Part shown: positions 36,241 through 45,168 of the stretch, in pieces
Position numbering within the stretch: position 1 is the first letter of the stretch
How the letters are laid out: every line of letters starts with the position of its first letter
Assembly: GCF_030866745.1 (NCBI RefSeq)
Contig: NZ_CP133016.1
Coordinates: 1-64,000 of the forward strand
From: Sphingomonas flavescens
GTDB lineage: Bacteria > Pseudomonadota > Alphaproteobacteria > Sphingomonadales > Sphingomonadaceae
Length of the DNA stretch: 64,000 bases
Direction of reading: 5' to 3'
Translations under genes and position numbers: made by a program
Notes under the pieces: model-generated
Told to the model about the DNA's origin: nothing
The model's database searches: none
What the model saw: the letters and a program-made list of their open reading frames with translations, nothing else

Positions 36241-38156
36241 GCGCTCTTTGGCCGGCGATCCGCGGCCGTCTGGTTAAAACCCAGCAGCCTTTCCAGGCTC
36301 TCGATGCGTGTCGCATTGTCCGCGATGAGTTGCGCCACATCCTGCTCGCGCGCTTCGCGTTTAATGACCGTCCGGATCGCGCGAGCGATTGATTCCGAAA
36401 CTTCCTTCAACGCCTTTTGCTCGTCACGGCTCGGGATCGAGCCGTCGGGGCGAGGCCCAACCAGCAGATAACCGATCGGCTCTTCCCGGTCGGAGCTGGG
36501 CACGAGCGGGATGCGGATGGGAAACTGCCGGTCGCGCGGTTCGCAGCTATCGGTCTTATAGTCCTGCGCAACGCCGCTCGTTCGCCAATTCTCGACATCG
36601 TCGGTCGAAAGCCCGGCGGCCCGCATGACGCAGCCATTGACGATCAATGCGCCGCGGATCGCGCGGACGCCGCGGCCGACCCGCGCCAAAATTTCCTCTA
36701 GCATCTCGTTGAGTGATGCCGTCTCGCGCATGTCCCGGACGACTTCAGGCAGATCGTCGCGGAGAAGGAATAGATTGCGCTGGAACCGCTGTTCCGACCA
36801 GCGTTGCACCCGATCCTGAATCGGATTGACCAGGACCGTCGAAAGCGCCGCCGCGAAAATCACCGGTCCTTCGCTGTCGGTGTTGCCGTAGTAATTGTAG
36901 ATAATCTGCTTCAGCCCGTCGGCTGTTGCCGCAAAGACGGCCGCGACCGTCACCGTGATCAGTGCGACATTGGCCGATTTACTGATGACGAAATCCGCAT
37001 CGTAAAGACGATAGCGGAGGAGGGCGATGAGCAGACCGATCTGCAGCGTCAACACCGCGAGCGCGAAACTTATGCCGGCGCCGATCTCAATGAGCAGCTG
37101 TTCGCCGAAGCTACCCGCAGACCATTTCATGTAATCCGCGACGATCGAGACGCAGCGCAGCATGGCATAACCGGTGATGCCGAGGAGCGCCCATCGGATC
37201 TGCTGCCGCTGCTCACTGGAGTCGGTTACTCGCAGGTAGCGCAGCAGAGACAGGACGGCGACGACCATGAAGCCGATGAAGAACGTCTGGTAAACCGTAC
37301 CATGCAGCAGCATCAGGACGGGCAGGAGGGCGATTAGCGTCACGCGACGCCATGACAGATTTCCGTGCGGGAAGAGCATGATCCCGGCCAGCAGCAGCAC
37401 ATTGCCAAGATCGAAGATCGCGACGTTGAGCCAGCGGGGCACCCCTGCGAACGCGAGCAATGTCGCGGAAGGCTGCTCAGCGCCGATGGTCAGTAGCACG
37501 GCGAGGGACAGGACTGAACTGACCGCGTCACGGGAATTGCGATGGTGGAGAAGCCAGGCTGCCCACAGCAGAAACGGGTAGGCGAGCACGTGGAGCAGGT
37601 CGATGAAGCTCAGCCAGCGCGTTGAAACACCCAGTGCCCGCGCACCGGCGTCAATGTGATTATCTCCGGTGGTGACCGTCACGTCGCGCACGCGGCCACT
37701 GCGATCGCGAACGGTGAGGGGCACCTCTGCGCTGTCCGTTCCAAACAGCAGGTTTCCCAAGGTTATGTAGGCAGGATCGTTGGCGTGCTGGGCCAACGTT
37801 TCTTCGTTGACCGGCATCCGCTTCGGCAATGGCAAGCCATAAATGGCGATGATCTTGTCGCCGGCAACGATCCCCGCTCCCGCAGCCTGGGGTCCGACCG
37901 TGAAGCGCACAACCGTGGCGTCGCTCGGCGAAACGGCGAACCCGGCCCGGCTGCCGAGAAGAAGCTGCGAATTGTTGGCGGGCGCCGTGTATCGAAGATA
38001 GAAGCCGCCAACAGATCCACCGAGCGCGAGTGCGAACGCTAGAATCCATAGGATCGTAAAGGCGACCCGGACGGGCGTGTTGAACGGCGGCACGCTTGGC
38101 GGGAGACGCCAGCCGTCCGTCAATCGTGGCCCAGTATTAGGCAAGGCAAGCTGCAT
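36237..38156 (-). CDS. Multi-pass membrane sensor-like protein with PDZ-like and GAF-like parts, no kinase domain
   Basis: The 639-residue protein begins with a membrane helix (about 31-52). An extracytoplasmic segment follows that resembles a PDZ fold (residues about 75-165; VGPQAAGAGIVAGDKIIAIYGLP). Next come about seven hydrophobic helices to residue ~425. The cytoplasmic end (about 440-600) looks like the linker and GAF-type region that precedes the catalytic core in histidine kinases (WSEQRFQRNLFLLRDDL). No HisKA H-box, N-box or G-box is visible before the C terminus. It may be a signal-relay membrane protein. Neighbours are a secreted unknown downstream and an XpaC/TelA pair upstream. 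Confidence 0.7.
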   Translation of the reverse strand: MQLALPNTGPRLTDGWRLPPSVPPFNTPVRVAFTILWILAFALALGGSVGGFYLRYTAPANNSQLLLGSRAGFAVSPSDATVVRFTVGPQAAGAGIVAGDKIIAIYGLPLPKRMPVNEETLAQHANDPAYITLGNLLFGTDSAEVPLTVRDRSGRVRDVTVTTGDNHIDAGARALGVSTRWLSFIDLLHVLAYPFLLWAAWLLHHRNSRDAVSSVLSLAVLLTIGAEQPSATLLAFAGVPRWLNVAIFDLGNVLLLAGIMLFPHGNLSWRRVTLIALLPVLMLLHGTVYQTFFIGFMVVAVLSLLRYLRVTDSSEQRQQIRWALLGITGYAMLRCVSIVADYMKWSAGSFGEQLLIEIGAGISFALAVLTLQIGLLIALLRYRLYDADFVISKSANVALITVTVAAVFAATADGLKQIIYNYYGNTDSEGPVIFAAALSTVLVNPIQDRVQRWSEQRFQRNLFLLRDDLPEVVRDMRETASLNEMLEEILARVGRGVRAIRGALIVNGCVMRAAGLSTDDVENWRTSGVAQDYKTDSCEPRDRQFPIRIPLVPSSDREEPIGYLLVGPRPDGSIPSRDEQKALKEVSESIARAIRTVIKREAREQDVAQLIADNATRIESLERLLGFNQTAADRRPKSA

Positions 38157-38236
38157 CCAGCCCAGCTCCAGCCGCCGTTAACTTTCCGTATCATGAGCGG
38201 CCTCGGCTCATGGCGCAAGTTCCCGATGCCCTTGGG

Positions 38237-38977
38237 CTAATGGTCGGTCTCGATCTCCTGCGTGCCGTAGCGCGACTGGATGAACCGCCCCTGGGTCTCC
38301 AATGCGGCCACGTCGGCGCGAGCAAGTCGCTCCGACACGTCCGCCAGCGCACTTCGACTGGCGCTCAGTCCTTCGACCAGACGCTGATCCACCGTCTTGT
38401 CCTCGCCATCGCGCTCTTGGCGATACGACGGTGGAACCCGTTCGTAACGCTCGATCAACCCGGGCAGATGGATGGACATCAACCGCCTCGCGTCCTGCGC
38501 AGAGGGATCCACCGCATCGACCCGCTCGAGTGTCTGCTTCAGGGAAGGCAGTATCTGGGCAATCGCGTCGACTTCATTTTGCGCTGGTGCAGGGAGCGCT
38601 CGGCGTGCGCGATAAAGATAGGAATCGAAACGCTCGACCATGGCGCCGTTGGGAAGGTCGGCAGTAGGGGCGGCGGGCGTCACGCTTTCGCGCCTCCCGC
38701 GCATTAGTGTGAATCCGACGACCGCGGCGGTGACCAGCAAAGCGGCAAGGAAGCCGAACATGCCGATTGGCCGGACCAGCCCAATCGCAATCGTTGCCAG
38801 CCAGATGACCCCAGCGGCGATGGCGATGCGCTTCGCGAGCTTGCCGGCTCCGGCATTCAGCCTTCGCCGTTCCCGTTGCGCCGCCGCGCGGCTCGGGCCG
38901 TCCCGCGAGTCGATTTGCTGGGTGACGCGCTCAAACCGGGCGATCGCCCGTTCGACTTTGTCCGTGACCTCGGTCAC
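38237..38977 (-). CDS. XpaC-like membrane protein adjacent to telA
   Basis: The 246-residue protein has a basic, coiled-coil-forming N terminus (about 1-45), two adjacent transmembrane helices (about 49-90) and a charged C-terminal helical domain (LPSLKQTLERVDAVDPSAQDARRL region). Its layout and its four-base overlap with telA match the XpaC (5-bromo-4-chloroindolyl phosphate hydrolysis) family that accompanies TelA/YaaN in many bacteria. The assignment leans on this context because the sequence itself is not diagnostic. Confidence 0.55.
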   Translation of the reverse strand: MTEVTDKVERAIARFERVTQQIDSRDGPSRAAAQRERRRLNAGAGKLAKRIAIAAGVIWLATIAIGLVRPIGMFGFLAALLVTAAVVGFTLMRGRRESVTPAAPTADLPNGAMVERFDSYLYRARRALPAPAQNEVDAIAQILPSLKQTLERVDAVDPSAQDARRLMSIHLPGLIERYERVPPSYRQERDGEDKTVDQRLVEGLSASRSALADVSERLARADVAALETQGRFIQSRYGTQEIETDH

Positions 38978-40173
38978 CGCGCCTCGATCGGCGTGAGCGG
39001 AGAAACTCCGCCCTCGAGCTTGCCTTGGTTCACACCTTCAGCACGGGCGATGTAGCCCTTCGACTTTTCGACCTCGCGGCCAAGCGTGTCGACGGTCTGC
39101 TTCATGTTGCCCAGCGCCTGCAGCTTGAACTGGTCGATCTGGTCCATCGTATCATAGATGTTCTGGAATGCGCGTTGCAGCGTCTCAAGCGGGATCGTCG
39201 ACGAGGACGCTTGCTCGTGGATTGCCCCGGTCTGCGTACGGAGCATTTCGCCGGTGGAATCGATCATCCCGGCAGTTGTCGTGTTCAATGCGCTGATCTG
39301 TTGCAGGACGAGCTTCTGATTGGTCATTGCCTGCGCCACCGTGACCGCCGTTCGTAGCGCCGCCACGGTGGTGGTCGACGCGCGATCGACGCCCTTCACC
39401 AACTCGACATTGTTCTTCTTCACCAGGTCCAGCGCGAGATAACCCTGAACGGTCACCGCCATTTGCGTGAGCAAGTCCGTCGTCCGCTGGCGGGTGTAGA
39501 AGAGTGCTGTTTCGCGGATCGCTTTTGCCTTGGCCGGATCGGTCGCATCCAGCTCATTGGCCTTGTCTTCCAGCTTCTGGTCCAGTCCCTTCGAAATATG
39601 CACCATCTGCTCCAGCTTGTGCATCGTCTTCCAAAGGTTGGCCCGCTCGGTGTCGATCGCGGCGTTGTCCATCAGCAACTCATCCTTGCCGTTGGCGAGA
39701 CTGCCGAGAATCTTTGATATGTGTGTCTGCGAACTGCGGTATTTGTCGAAATAGCGGTCGACCCGGTTGCCAAAGGGGATGATCCCCAACAGCTTGCGGG
39801 TCTTCGTCGCTTCCTTTGGATCGAGGGACTCGACTGTACGGCGCAGCTCGGTCAGGTCAGCACCGATGCCCGTATCCTTGTCGATCGCCTTCACAGGACG
39901 ATCGAGGAAGCGGTTGGATGCGCCCGCGGCTTCGGCGATTTCCTTGCGCCCCATGGCGGTGAGCTGGTCGACTTTCTTGCCGAACTCCGGACTGTTCGAG
40001 TCCAGCGCCGCAAGCTCGTCGACGAATTGCGACACCTTCTTGTCGAGTTCGCTGGTCTCTTCCGTCTTCAGCGGGACGAGTCCGGCCGCCTCGGCCGGGA
40101 CGACCGGCTGCAGCACCTCGGGTGGGTCCAGCTTCAGCTTTGTCGCCGTCTGCGTTGCAGGTTCGCTCGCCAT
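38974..40173 (-). CDS. telA: Toxic anion resistance protein TelA family
   Basis: The 399-residue helical protein matches the TelA/KlaA family. It has the central block KLLGIIPFGNRVDRYFDKYRSSQTHISKIL, then the helices NAAIDTERANLWKTMHKLEQMV and ALRTAVTVAQAMTNQKLVLQQI, and a C-terminal SSTIPLETLQRAFQNIYDTMDQID. Members were named for tellurite resistance, but most chromosomal copies have an unclear, envelope-stress-like role. I chose the ATG at 40173, preceded by GGAAAGGAAATTTG; a TTG just before it is an unlikely alternative. It is translationally coupled to the XpaC-like gene. Confidence 0.9.
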   Translation of the reverse strand: MASEPATQTATKLKLDPPEVLQPVVPAEAAGLVPLKTEETSELDKKVSQFVDELAALDSNSPEFGKKVDQLTAMGRKEIAEAAGASNRFLDRPVKAIDKDTGIGADLTELRRTVESLDPKEATKTRKLLGIIPFGNRVDRYFDKYRSSQTHISKILGSLANGKDELLMDNAAIDTERANLWKTMHKLEQMVHISKGLDQKLEDKANELDATDPAKAKAIRETALFYTRQRTTDLLTQMAVTVQGYLALDLVKKNNVELVKGVDRASTTTVAALRTAVTVAQAMTNQKLVLQQISALNTTTAGMIDSTGEMLRTQTGAIHEQASSSTIPLETLQRAFQNIYDTMDQIDQFKLQALGNMKQTVDTLGREVEKSKGYIARAEGVNQGKLEGGVSPLTPIEAR

Positions 40174-40380
40174 CAAATTTCCTTTCCGTCCCTTTCTGCG
40201 GCGACCCGGTCACAGGGTCAACGTCAGGGCGTTCTTGCTGTATTATAAGTGTAGGACACTAAGCGTTTCAAGAAGAGACATGGCTAATCCTTGACTGGCG
40301 TTAACCATGACTCTGAACGCATCACTTACCCTGTGCGGGCTAGGGGGTTCGACCAAAGCTTAAGCAAGCCGGGGCACCGA

Positions 40381-41694
40381 ATGATCGCGTTCATCAGGAA
40401 AATCCTCAAAGATCGCCGAGGAAATGCGCTCGCCATCGCCTGCGCGGCAATGCCGCTGATCGTCGGGGCGTCAGGCCTCGCCGTCGATACGATTCAATGG
40501 ACCTTGTGGAAGCGCCAATTGCAGCGCGCAGCGGACTCCGCGGCCATCGCAGGTGTTTATGATCGCGAGGCGGCTAGCGGAAGCACGTCAACGATCATGA
40601 CGACGGTCAATCACGACCTTACGCTGAACAAGCATACGTGGATGGCGCTGAAGACCGGGTATCCAACCCTGGAATATCCAGCGAACAGCGGCGTAATGAT
40701 GAATCAGGTGAAGGTTACCCTGGCCATCCAGCAGCCGCTGCCGTTCAGCTCGTTCTTCATGACGACCGCGCCCACGATTTTTGCGGTCTCGACGGCCGCG
40801 AGCATTCCCGCGGGTGGCGACCCCTGCATGGGTGCATTCGAGACCAGTGCGAAGAAGACTGGCCTGAACTTCACCGGCAACGCCGGCATTGAAGCGCCGG
40901 ATTGCACGGGCTGGGCGAACTCTGCATCGACCAATTCGGCCGCTGCGGGCGGTAGCTCGAACGTGACCCTCGAGACCGTTGTCGCGGTCGGCGGCATTCA
41001 GGAATCGAACAACTGGCACGTCAAGGCTTACCGACCTTACTCGCCGCCGTTCAAGGATCCCTACGCCGACGTGAATCCTGATCCGTCGGACATGCGCTGC
41101 ACGACCGCGGATCTCACGCAGGATACGAATCTCGCCGCGGCGGCTTCGGCAAATACGAACTGTTGGGCGTCATTGCGCGTCAATTCGGGAACAACGTTGA
41201 ACCTCGACGGCTACGTCAATCCGAACAATCCGAACAAGACGTTCTACATTAATGCGGGCGACGCATTCGTTCAGGGCAACATCACGTGCACCGCGTGCAC
41301 CATCGTGCTGACGAACAAGGATCCGCTTTCGACCACCATCGGTCAGTTCAAGGTGAATGCCGGGTCCAATACGAACCTTACCGCACCCACGGCCGGGACG
41401 TACAAGGGTATCGCCATCTATCAGGATCGGCGTGCGCAGGACAGCAATCAGACCAACAAGATCAACGGCAACAGCGGCTCGATCATTCAGGGCGCCTTGT
41501 ACTTCCCAAGCCAGCAGCTCGACTACAACGGCACGGGGACGACGAGCGCGATCTGCACGATGTTTCTGTCGCGCCGACTGAACTTCAGCGGCAACAGCAC
41601 GACCACGAACAAGTTTCGGAAACTCGCGGATTGTGCCGCGTTCGGGCTCGGCGCCGGCAGCGGAACCAGCCGCATGGTGAGGTTGGTCGCATGA
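40381..41694 (+). CDS. TadG-like pilus assembly protein
   Basis: The product of about 437 residues starts with the TadE/G-type N terminus (FIRKILKDRRGNALAIACAAMPLIVGASGLAVDT), a hydrophobic helix with the small-residue pattern of pseudopilins. The remainder is an Asn/Thr/Gly-rich, probably extracytoplasmic domain of about 380 residues with several cysteines (GDPCMG, APDCTGW, CTACTIVLTN). No von Willebrand A motif is visible, unlike in classical TadG. The ATG at 40381 is preceded by GGGGCACCGA; an upstream ATG at 40291 is less likely. It overlaps the next TadE-like gene by four bases. Confidence 0.75.
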   Translation: MIAFIRKILKDRRGNALAIACAAMPLIVGASGLAVDTIQWTLWKRQLQRAADSAAIAGVYDREAASGSTSTIMTTVNHDLTLNKHTWMALKTGYPTLEYPANSGVMMNQVKVTLAIQQPLPFSSFFMTTAPTIFAVSTAASIPAGGDPCMGAFETSAKKTGLNFTGNAGIEAPDCTGWANSASTNSAAAGGSSNVTLETVVAVGGIQESNNWHVKAYRPYSPPFKDPYADVNPDPSDMRCTTADLTQDTNLAAAASANTNCWASLRVNSGTTLNLDGYVNPNNPNKTFYINAGDAFVQGNITCTACTIVLTNKDPLSTTIGQFKVNAGSNTNLTAPTAGTYKGIAIYQDRRAQDSNQTNKINGNSGSIIQGALYFPSQQLDYNGTGTTSAICTMFLSRRLNFSGNSTTTNKFRKLADCAAFGLGAGSGTSRMVRLVA

Positions 41695-42224
41695 TGACGC
41701 TCAATCTACAGGCGCTGCGCTCCGATGAGCGAGGCGCGGCAGTGATCGAGATGGCGCTGATCGCTCCGGTGTTCGCGCTGTTCATCATCGGCATCAGCGA
41801 CATGAGCAACGCGTACACGCAAAAGCTCGCGCTGGAGCAGGGCGCGCAGCGTTCGATCGAAAAGGTCATGCAGACCACGGGTCTTACGACCGTCGCTGAC
41901 ACCATCAAGACCGAGGCGGTATGCCAGGTTAACGGCGTGAATGCCGATGGCACTTGCAAGGCAGCTCCGATCACGGCCAGCAATGTGACGGTCACCTATC
42001 GTCTCGAGTGCAAGGACTCAGGCGGCGGGCTCACGACGCAGACGAGCACCGATGCAGTCGCGTTCGATGATCTCGAATGTCCGCCGACAACGACCGAGCA
42101 GCGCTATTTGGAAGTGCTTGTCGAGGACAAGTACACGCCGATCTTCCCGGTGCACTTCGCTTCCTTCACCGCAGCCGACGGAACCTATCACCTGTCGGCC
42201 CGCGCAGGGATGAGGACGCAATGA
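41691..42224 (+). CDS. TadE-like minor pilin
   Basis: The 177-residue protein opens with MMTLNLQALRSDERGAAVIE followed by a hydrophobic stretch, the prepilin-like processing and membrane segment of TadE/TadF pseudopilins (G-AAVIE). The C-terminal part is extracytoplasmic and carries three cysteines. It probably helps assemble Flp-type pili. It starts within the stop of the TadG-like gene and ends within the start of a second TadE-like gene, so the three are one coupled unit. The remaining tad machinery (ATPase, secretin, TadB/C) is not in this window. Confidence 0.8.
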   Translation: MMTLNLQALRSDERGAAVIEMALIAPVFALFIIGISDMSNAYTQKLALEQGAQRSIEKVMQTTGLTTVADTIKTEAVCQVNGVNADGTCKAAPITASNVTVTYRLECKDSGGGLTTQTSTDAVAFDDLECPPTTTEQRYLEVLVEDKYTPIFPVHFASFTAADGTYHLSARAGMRTQ

Positions 42225-42649
42225 TGACTCAGCGACTTCTTCGCGATGAACGCGGCGCGGCGGCGGTTGAAATGGCCTTCGTCCTGCCTGTGCTTGTGAC
42301 GTTCATCTGGATCTTCGCGCAACTTGCGCAAGTCTATCGGGCATCGGCAGGCATCCAGCAGGCGCTGGGGCAGGGTGCCCGCTACGCGACGCTGTGCATC
42401 AACCCATCGGCAACGGGTTGCGCCTCGCCGACGGCGGCTCAGGTCAAAACGGTGATCGATCAGAGCATCTATGGTCTCGGCCCTGGAACCTTCAATGCGC
42501 CCGAACCCACGGTGGGCGACGATGGGACCAGCCGCTACTACGACCTCAAAGTGACCTATACCCAGCCGACGAGCCTGCTGTTCGTGCCTGGACCGACCGT
42601 GACGATGTCGCGCACCAAGCGCGTGTGGATCGCGGCCCCGGTTACCTGA
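42221..42649 (+). CDS. TadE-like minor pilin, second copy
   Basis: The 142-residue protein begins MMTQRLLRDERGAAAVEMAF and continues into a hydrophobic helix (LPVLVTFIWIFAQLAQVY). The same G-AAxxE processing motif is present as in the preceding gene. The mature part is short, with cysteines in LCINPSATGCA that may form a disulfide. It is the last of the three coupled pilus genes and its stop overlaps the convergent crotonase gene by eight bases. Confidence 0.82.
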   Translation: MMTQRLLRDERGAAAVEMAFVLPVLVTFIWIFAQLAQVYRASAGIQQALGQGARYATLCINPSATGCASPTAAQVKTVIDQSIYGLGPGTFNAPEPTVGDDGTSRYYDLKVTYTQPTSLLFVPGPTVTMSRTKRVWIAAPVT

Positions 42650-43406
42650 TCGCCGTCCGGCGCTTCTCGAAGAACGCGCCGATCGCCGCTTTTACCTCGG
42701 CCGAGGCAAGCCGTTCGCCGAACATGCCGCTTTCAAGCTTCATGCGTTCAGCGACGTCGCCGTTCGATCCGCGACGCAAGAGCTTTTGCGTCTGACGTAG
42801 CGCTTCGGGCGGCTTGGCAAGCAGGCGGCCGACAACTTCCTCGAGCTTCGCCGCGAGTTCGCCGTTTTCCGCGCGGTGGCTGACCAGCCCGATGTCCATT
42901 GCCTCTTCGGCACCAAAGGGCTCGGCCAGTAATAGATAGCGCGCGGCGCGCCGCCGGCCGGCAAGCTGCGGGAAGATAAGCGAGCTGGCGGCCTCCGGCA
43001 CCAACCCCAAGTCGACGAAGGGCATCGAAAAGCGCGCACTGTCGTCCGCGATCACCAAATCGCAGTGAAGCAGCATTGTCGTGCCGATCCCGACGCAATT
43101 GCCGTGAACCGCGGCGACGATCGGCACCTCATTCCCGGCCAGGATGCGAAGCAGGCGCGTGACGGGAAGTTCTTCCTCGCCGCGCATGTCGGTCGCCAGA
43201 AAGTCGGCGAGGTCATTGCCGGCGGCAAAATCCTGTCCATCGCCGCGAATGGTGACGACCTGGACGTCCCGGTCGTTAGCCGCACCTTCGATGGCATCGG
43301 CAAGCGCTGCATACATGGCGACGGTGATCGCATTACGGCGTTCGGGGCGCGCAAGCGTGATGGCCAGCACGCCGCCGCTTCGCTCAACTTTGACGTGCTC
43401 GCTCAT
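42642..43406 (-). CDS. Enoyl-CoA hydratase/isomerase family protein (crotonase)
   Basis: The 254-residue protein has the crotonase fold. It shows the ARPERRNAIT start, GQDFAAGNDLADF for the CoA-binding/oxyanion region, HGNCVGIGTTMLLHCDLVIAD, and FVDLGLVPEAASS with the Glu often used by enoyl-CoA isomerases and hydratases. The substrate is unknown. The first Glu of classical hydratases is not evident at the AVHGNCVGIG helix, so an isomerase-like reaction is at least as likely. It does not appear to share an operon with the pilus or aldolase genes. Confidence 0.85.
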   Translation of the reverse strand: MSEHVKVERSGGVLAITLARPERRNAITVAMYAALADAIEGAANDRDVQVVTIRGDGQDFAAGNDLADFLATDMRGEEELPVTRLLRILAGNEVPIVAAVHGNCVGIGTTMLLHCDLVIADDSARFSMPFVDLGLVPEAASSLIFPQLAGRRRAARYLLLAEPFGAEEAMDIGLVSHRAENGELAAKLEEVVGRLLAKPPEALRQTQKLLRRGSNGDVAERMKLESGMFGERLASAEVKAAIGAFFEKRRTAIR

Positions 43407-43494
43407 CCCGGGCTCCCTTCGAATCGGATGACGGGCGCCGCTGCCCCCGCTAAGGCCGGTTCATTCAACAAAGCCGGGGCGCACGCAAACCATC

Positions 43495-44148
43495 ATGAAG
43501 TTCTTCGCCGACACTGCCGAAATCGATGAAATCCGCGAGCTCGCCGACACAGGGCTGCTGGACGGCGTCACGACCAATCCGAGCCTGATCCACAAGTCGG
43601 GCCGCAACTTTCTCGAAGTCGTGAGGGAGATCGCCGGCGTTGTCGCAGGTCCTGTCTCGGCCGAAGTCGTTGCCCTCGATCACGAAGGGATGATGCGGGA
43701 AGCCGAGGTCTTGCGGAAGCTTGGCGATAATATCGCGATCAAGGTGCCGCTTACACCTGCGGGTCTCAAGACGTGCAAGGCGCTGACCGGCGACGGATCG
43801 ATGGTCAACGTCACGCTGTGTTTTTCCGCGGCCCAGGCGCTGCTGGCCGCCAAAGCGGGCGCCACCTTCATCTCGCCGTTCGTCGGACGCCACGACGACG
43901 TGGGGTTCGACGGCATGTCGCTGATCGCTGACATCCGGCTGATCTACGACAATTACGATTTCGATACGCAGATCCTGGTCGCCAGCGTCCGCCACCCGAT
44001 GCACGTCGTCGAATCCGCCAAGATCGGTGCTGATGTAATGACGGCGCCCCCGAAGATCATCTGGCAGTTGTTCAAGCATCCGCTGACGGACAGCGGAATT
44101 GCAGGTTTCCTGAAAGATTGGGAACAGACGGGGCAAAAGATAGTCTGA
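43495..44148 (+). CDS. Fructose-6-phosphate aldolase / transaldolase family (TalC type)
   Basis: The 217-residue TIM barrel begins [20 protein letters not shown] and contains GVTTNPSL, the Schiff-base Lys in IAIKVPLT, and [10 protein letters not shown]. Its short length and layout are those of the TalC/FSA subgroup, whose members act either as transaldolases or as fructose-6-phosphate aldolases. Sequence inspection cannot separate the two. It probably supports non-oxidative pentose phosphate metabolism. It stands alone, divergent from the crotonase gene. Confidence 0.88.
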   Translation: MKFFADTAEIDEIRELADTGLLDGVTTNPSLIHKSGRNFLEVVREIAGVVAGPVSAEVVALDHEGMMREAEVLRKLGDNIAIKVPLTPAGLKTCKALTGDGSMVNVTLCFSAAQALLAAKAGATFISPFVGRHDDVGFDGMSLIADIRLIYDNYDFDTQILVASVRHPMHVVESAKIGADVMTAPPKIIWQLFKHPLTDSGIAGFLKDWEQTGQKIV

Positions 44149-44263
44149 TTACAATGAGTTGCGCTTTTCGAATTAACCTTTGCGCAACCTTCCGGGGTAA
44201 CACTTTCTCAACCGGTCGGGGGGTAGGGTCCACAAATCCTGCGAAGGACATGCAGGGTCAGGG

Positions 44264-44277
44264 GGCGGTTCGCCGCC
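44264..44277 (+). promoter_or_regulatory. UUCG-loop hairpin in the flp leader
   Basis: GGCGG (44264-44268) pairs with CCGCC (44273-44277) over a UUCG tetraloop, about 27 bases upstream of the flp ATG. It is short but probably very stable, and could influence translation or mRNA stability of the pilin. Confidence 0.4.
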
Positions 44278-44304
44278 ACTGGTTGGAACCTAGGAGCGAA
44301 GACC

Positions 44305-44472
44305 ATGAGCAAGTTTCTGAAGCTGATTAAGAACGAAGAGGGCGCGACCGCCATTGAATACGGCCTGATCGCGGCGCTCATCGCCGTTGCGGCCATTGGC
44401 GCGATGCAGGGCATCGGCAACAAGCTGAACACCACGTTCAACAACGTGTCGAACCACCTGCCGTCGAGCTAA
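44305..44472 (+). CDS. flp: Flp/Fap-type major pilin
   Basis: A 55-residue prepilin. The short basic leader MSKFLKLIKNEEG ends in the cleavage glycine, followed by ATAIEYGLIAALIAVAAIGA, the Flp signature with the conserved E-Y pair in the hydrophobic helix. The C terminus is short and polar (LNTTFNNVSNHLPSS). TadV-type prepilin peptidase would cleave after Gly13, and the pilin would form Tad (type IVc) pili for surface attachment. A TAGGAG ribosome-binding site precedes the ATG. It is monocistronic with a strong terminator, about 1.7 kb from the TadE/G-like genes. Confidence 0.93.
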   Translation: MSKFLKLIKNEEGATAIEYGLIAALIAVAAIGAMQGIGNKLNTTFNNVSNHLPSS

Positions 44473-44499
44473 GCTTAGCTCCCAAGCGGGAAAAACGGG

Positions 44500-44533
44500 G
44501 CGGCGGCGTCGAAAGACGCCGCCGCTTTCGTTT
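44500..44533 (+). terminator. Intrinsic terminator of flp
   Basis: A perfect 11-bp stem (44500-44510 with 44515-44525) closes on a GAAA tetraloop and is followed by TTTCGTTT. It lies 27 bases after the flp stop. Confidence 0.88.
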
Positions 44534-44598
44534 GCGTGTCATCCACGCACGCGGTGATGGTAGGAAATTAACCAACCGAGGCGTATCCTCCGCTCGCG

Positions 44599-45168
44599 AT
44601 GGCCACGGTAATCAATTTCGAAGAGCGGGCGGTTGCGCAGCTGCGTCAGCGGCTCGGGGCGGCGGAGGAGGCCAATCAGGACCTCATCGCCTTCGCGCGC
44701 GGTCATTCCGGTGCGGTCGCTTCCATCCACGAGGCTGTTCTGGCGGGCATCGAGGCCGATAGCATCGAGGCGCTTTTCCACGTCGTTACGCAGGAATGGC
44801 CATTGATCCTGGGGATCGACGCCGTAGCTCTGTCACTGATCGTCGGTGAGCAGGGCTTTCGTGCCGACGGCGGAGGCGTCCACCCGGTGGATCCCAAGGT
44901 GTTGAATAAAGCAATCAGCCAGGTTCGTGGCGTCGAAATGCGCACCGTCGAACGCGGCCACCCATTGTTCGGGCCGGCATGCGACCTCATCCGCGCTCAG
45001 GCGCTGATCCGCATTGACTGCGAGCCACCACTACCTTGCGGATTGCTCGTTCTGGGGCAGCGCGCGGAGCTGAGTTTGGATGCGCGCCATGGCTCCGAAT
45101 TGCTCATGTTCCTTGGACGCAGTCTCGCGGCTATGATCCGCAGGTGGCTGATCATCCCGCAGAGTTGA
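44599..45168 (+). CDS. DUF484 family protein
   Basis: The 189-residue protein matches DUF484: an N-terminal coiled segment (VAQLRQRLGAAEEANQDLIAFARGH) and a GAF-like remainder ending in MFLGRSLAAMIRRWL. The function of the family is unknown, but it is typically found directly upstream of xerC, as here. It overlaps xerC by about 25 bases, so the two are likely translated in a coupled manner. Confidence 0.88.
   Translation: MATVINFEERAVAQLRQRLGAAEEANQDLIAFARGHSGAVASIHEAVLAGIEADSIEALFHVVTQEWPLILGIDAVALSLIVGEQGFRADGGGVHPVDPKVLNKAISQVRGVEMRTVERGHPLFGPACDLIRAQALIRIDCEPPLPCGLLVLGQRAELSLDARHGSELLMFLGRSLAAMIRRWLIIPQS

Noticed and set aside
38974..40173. A dedicated tellurite-resistance operon
   Set aside because: Only the TelA/XpaC pair is present; terB/C/D/E-type genes are not, so the historical name should not be taken as function.
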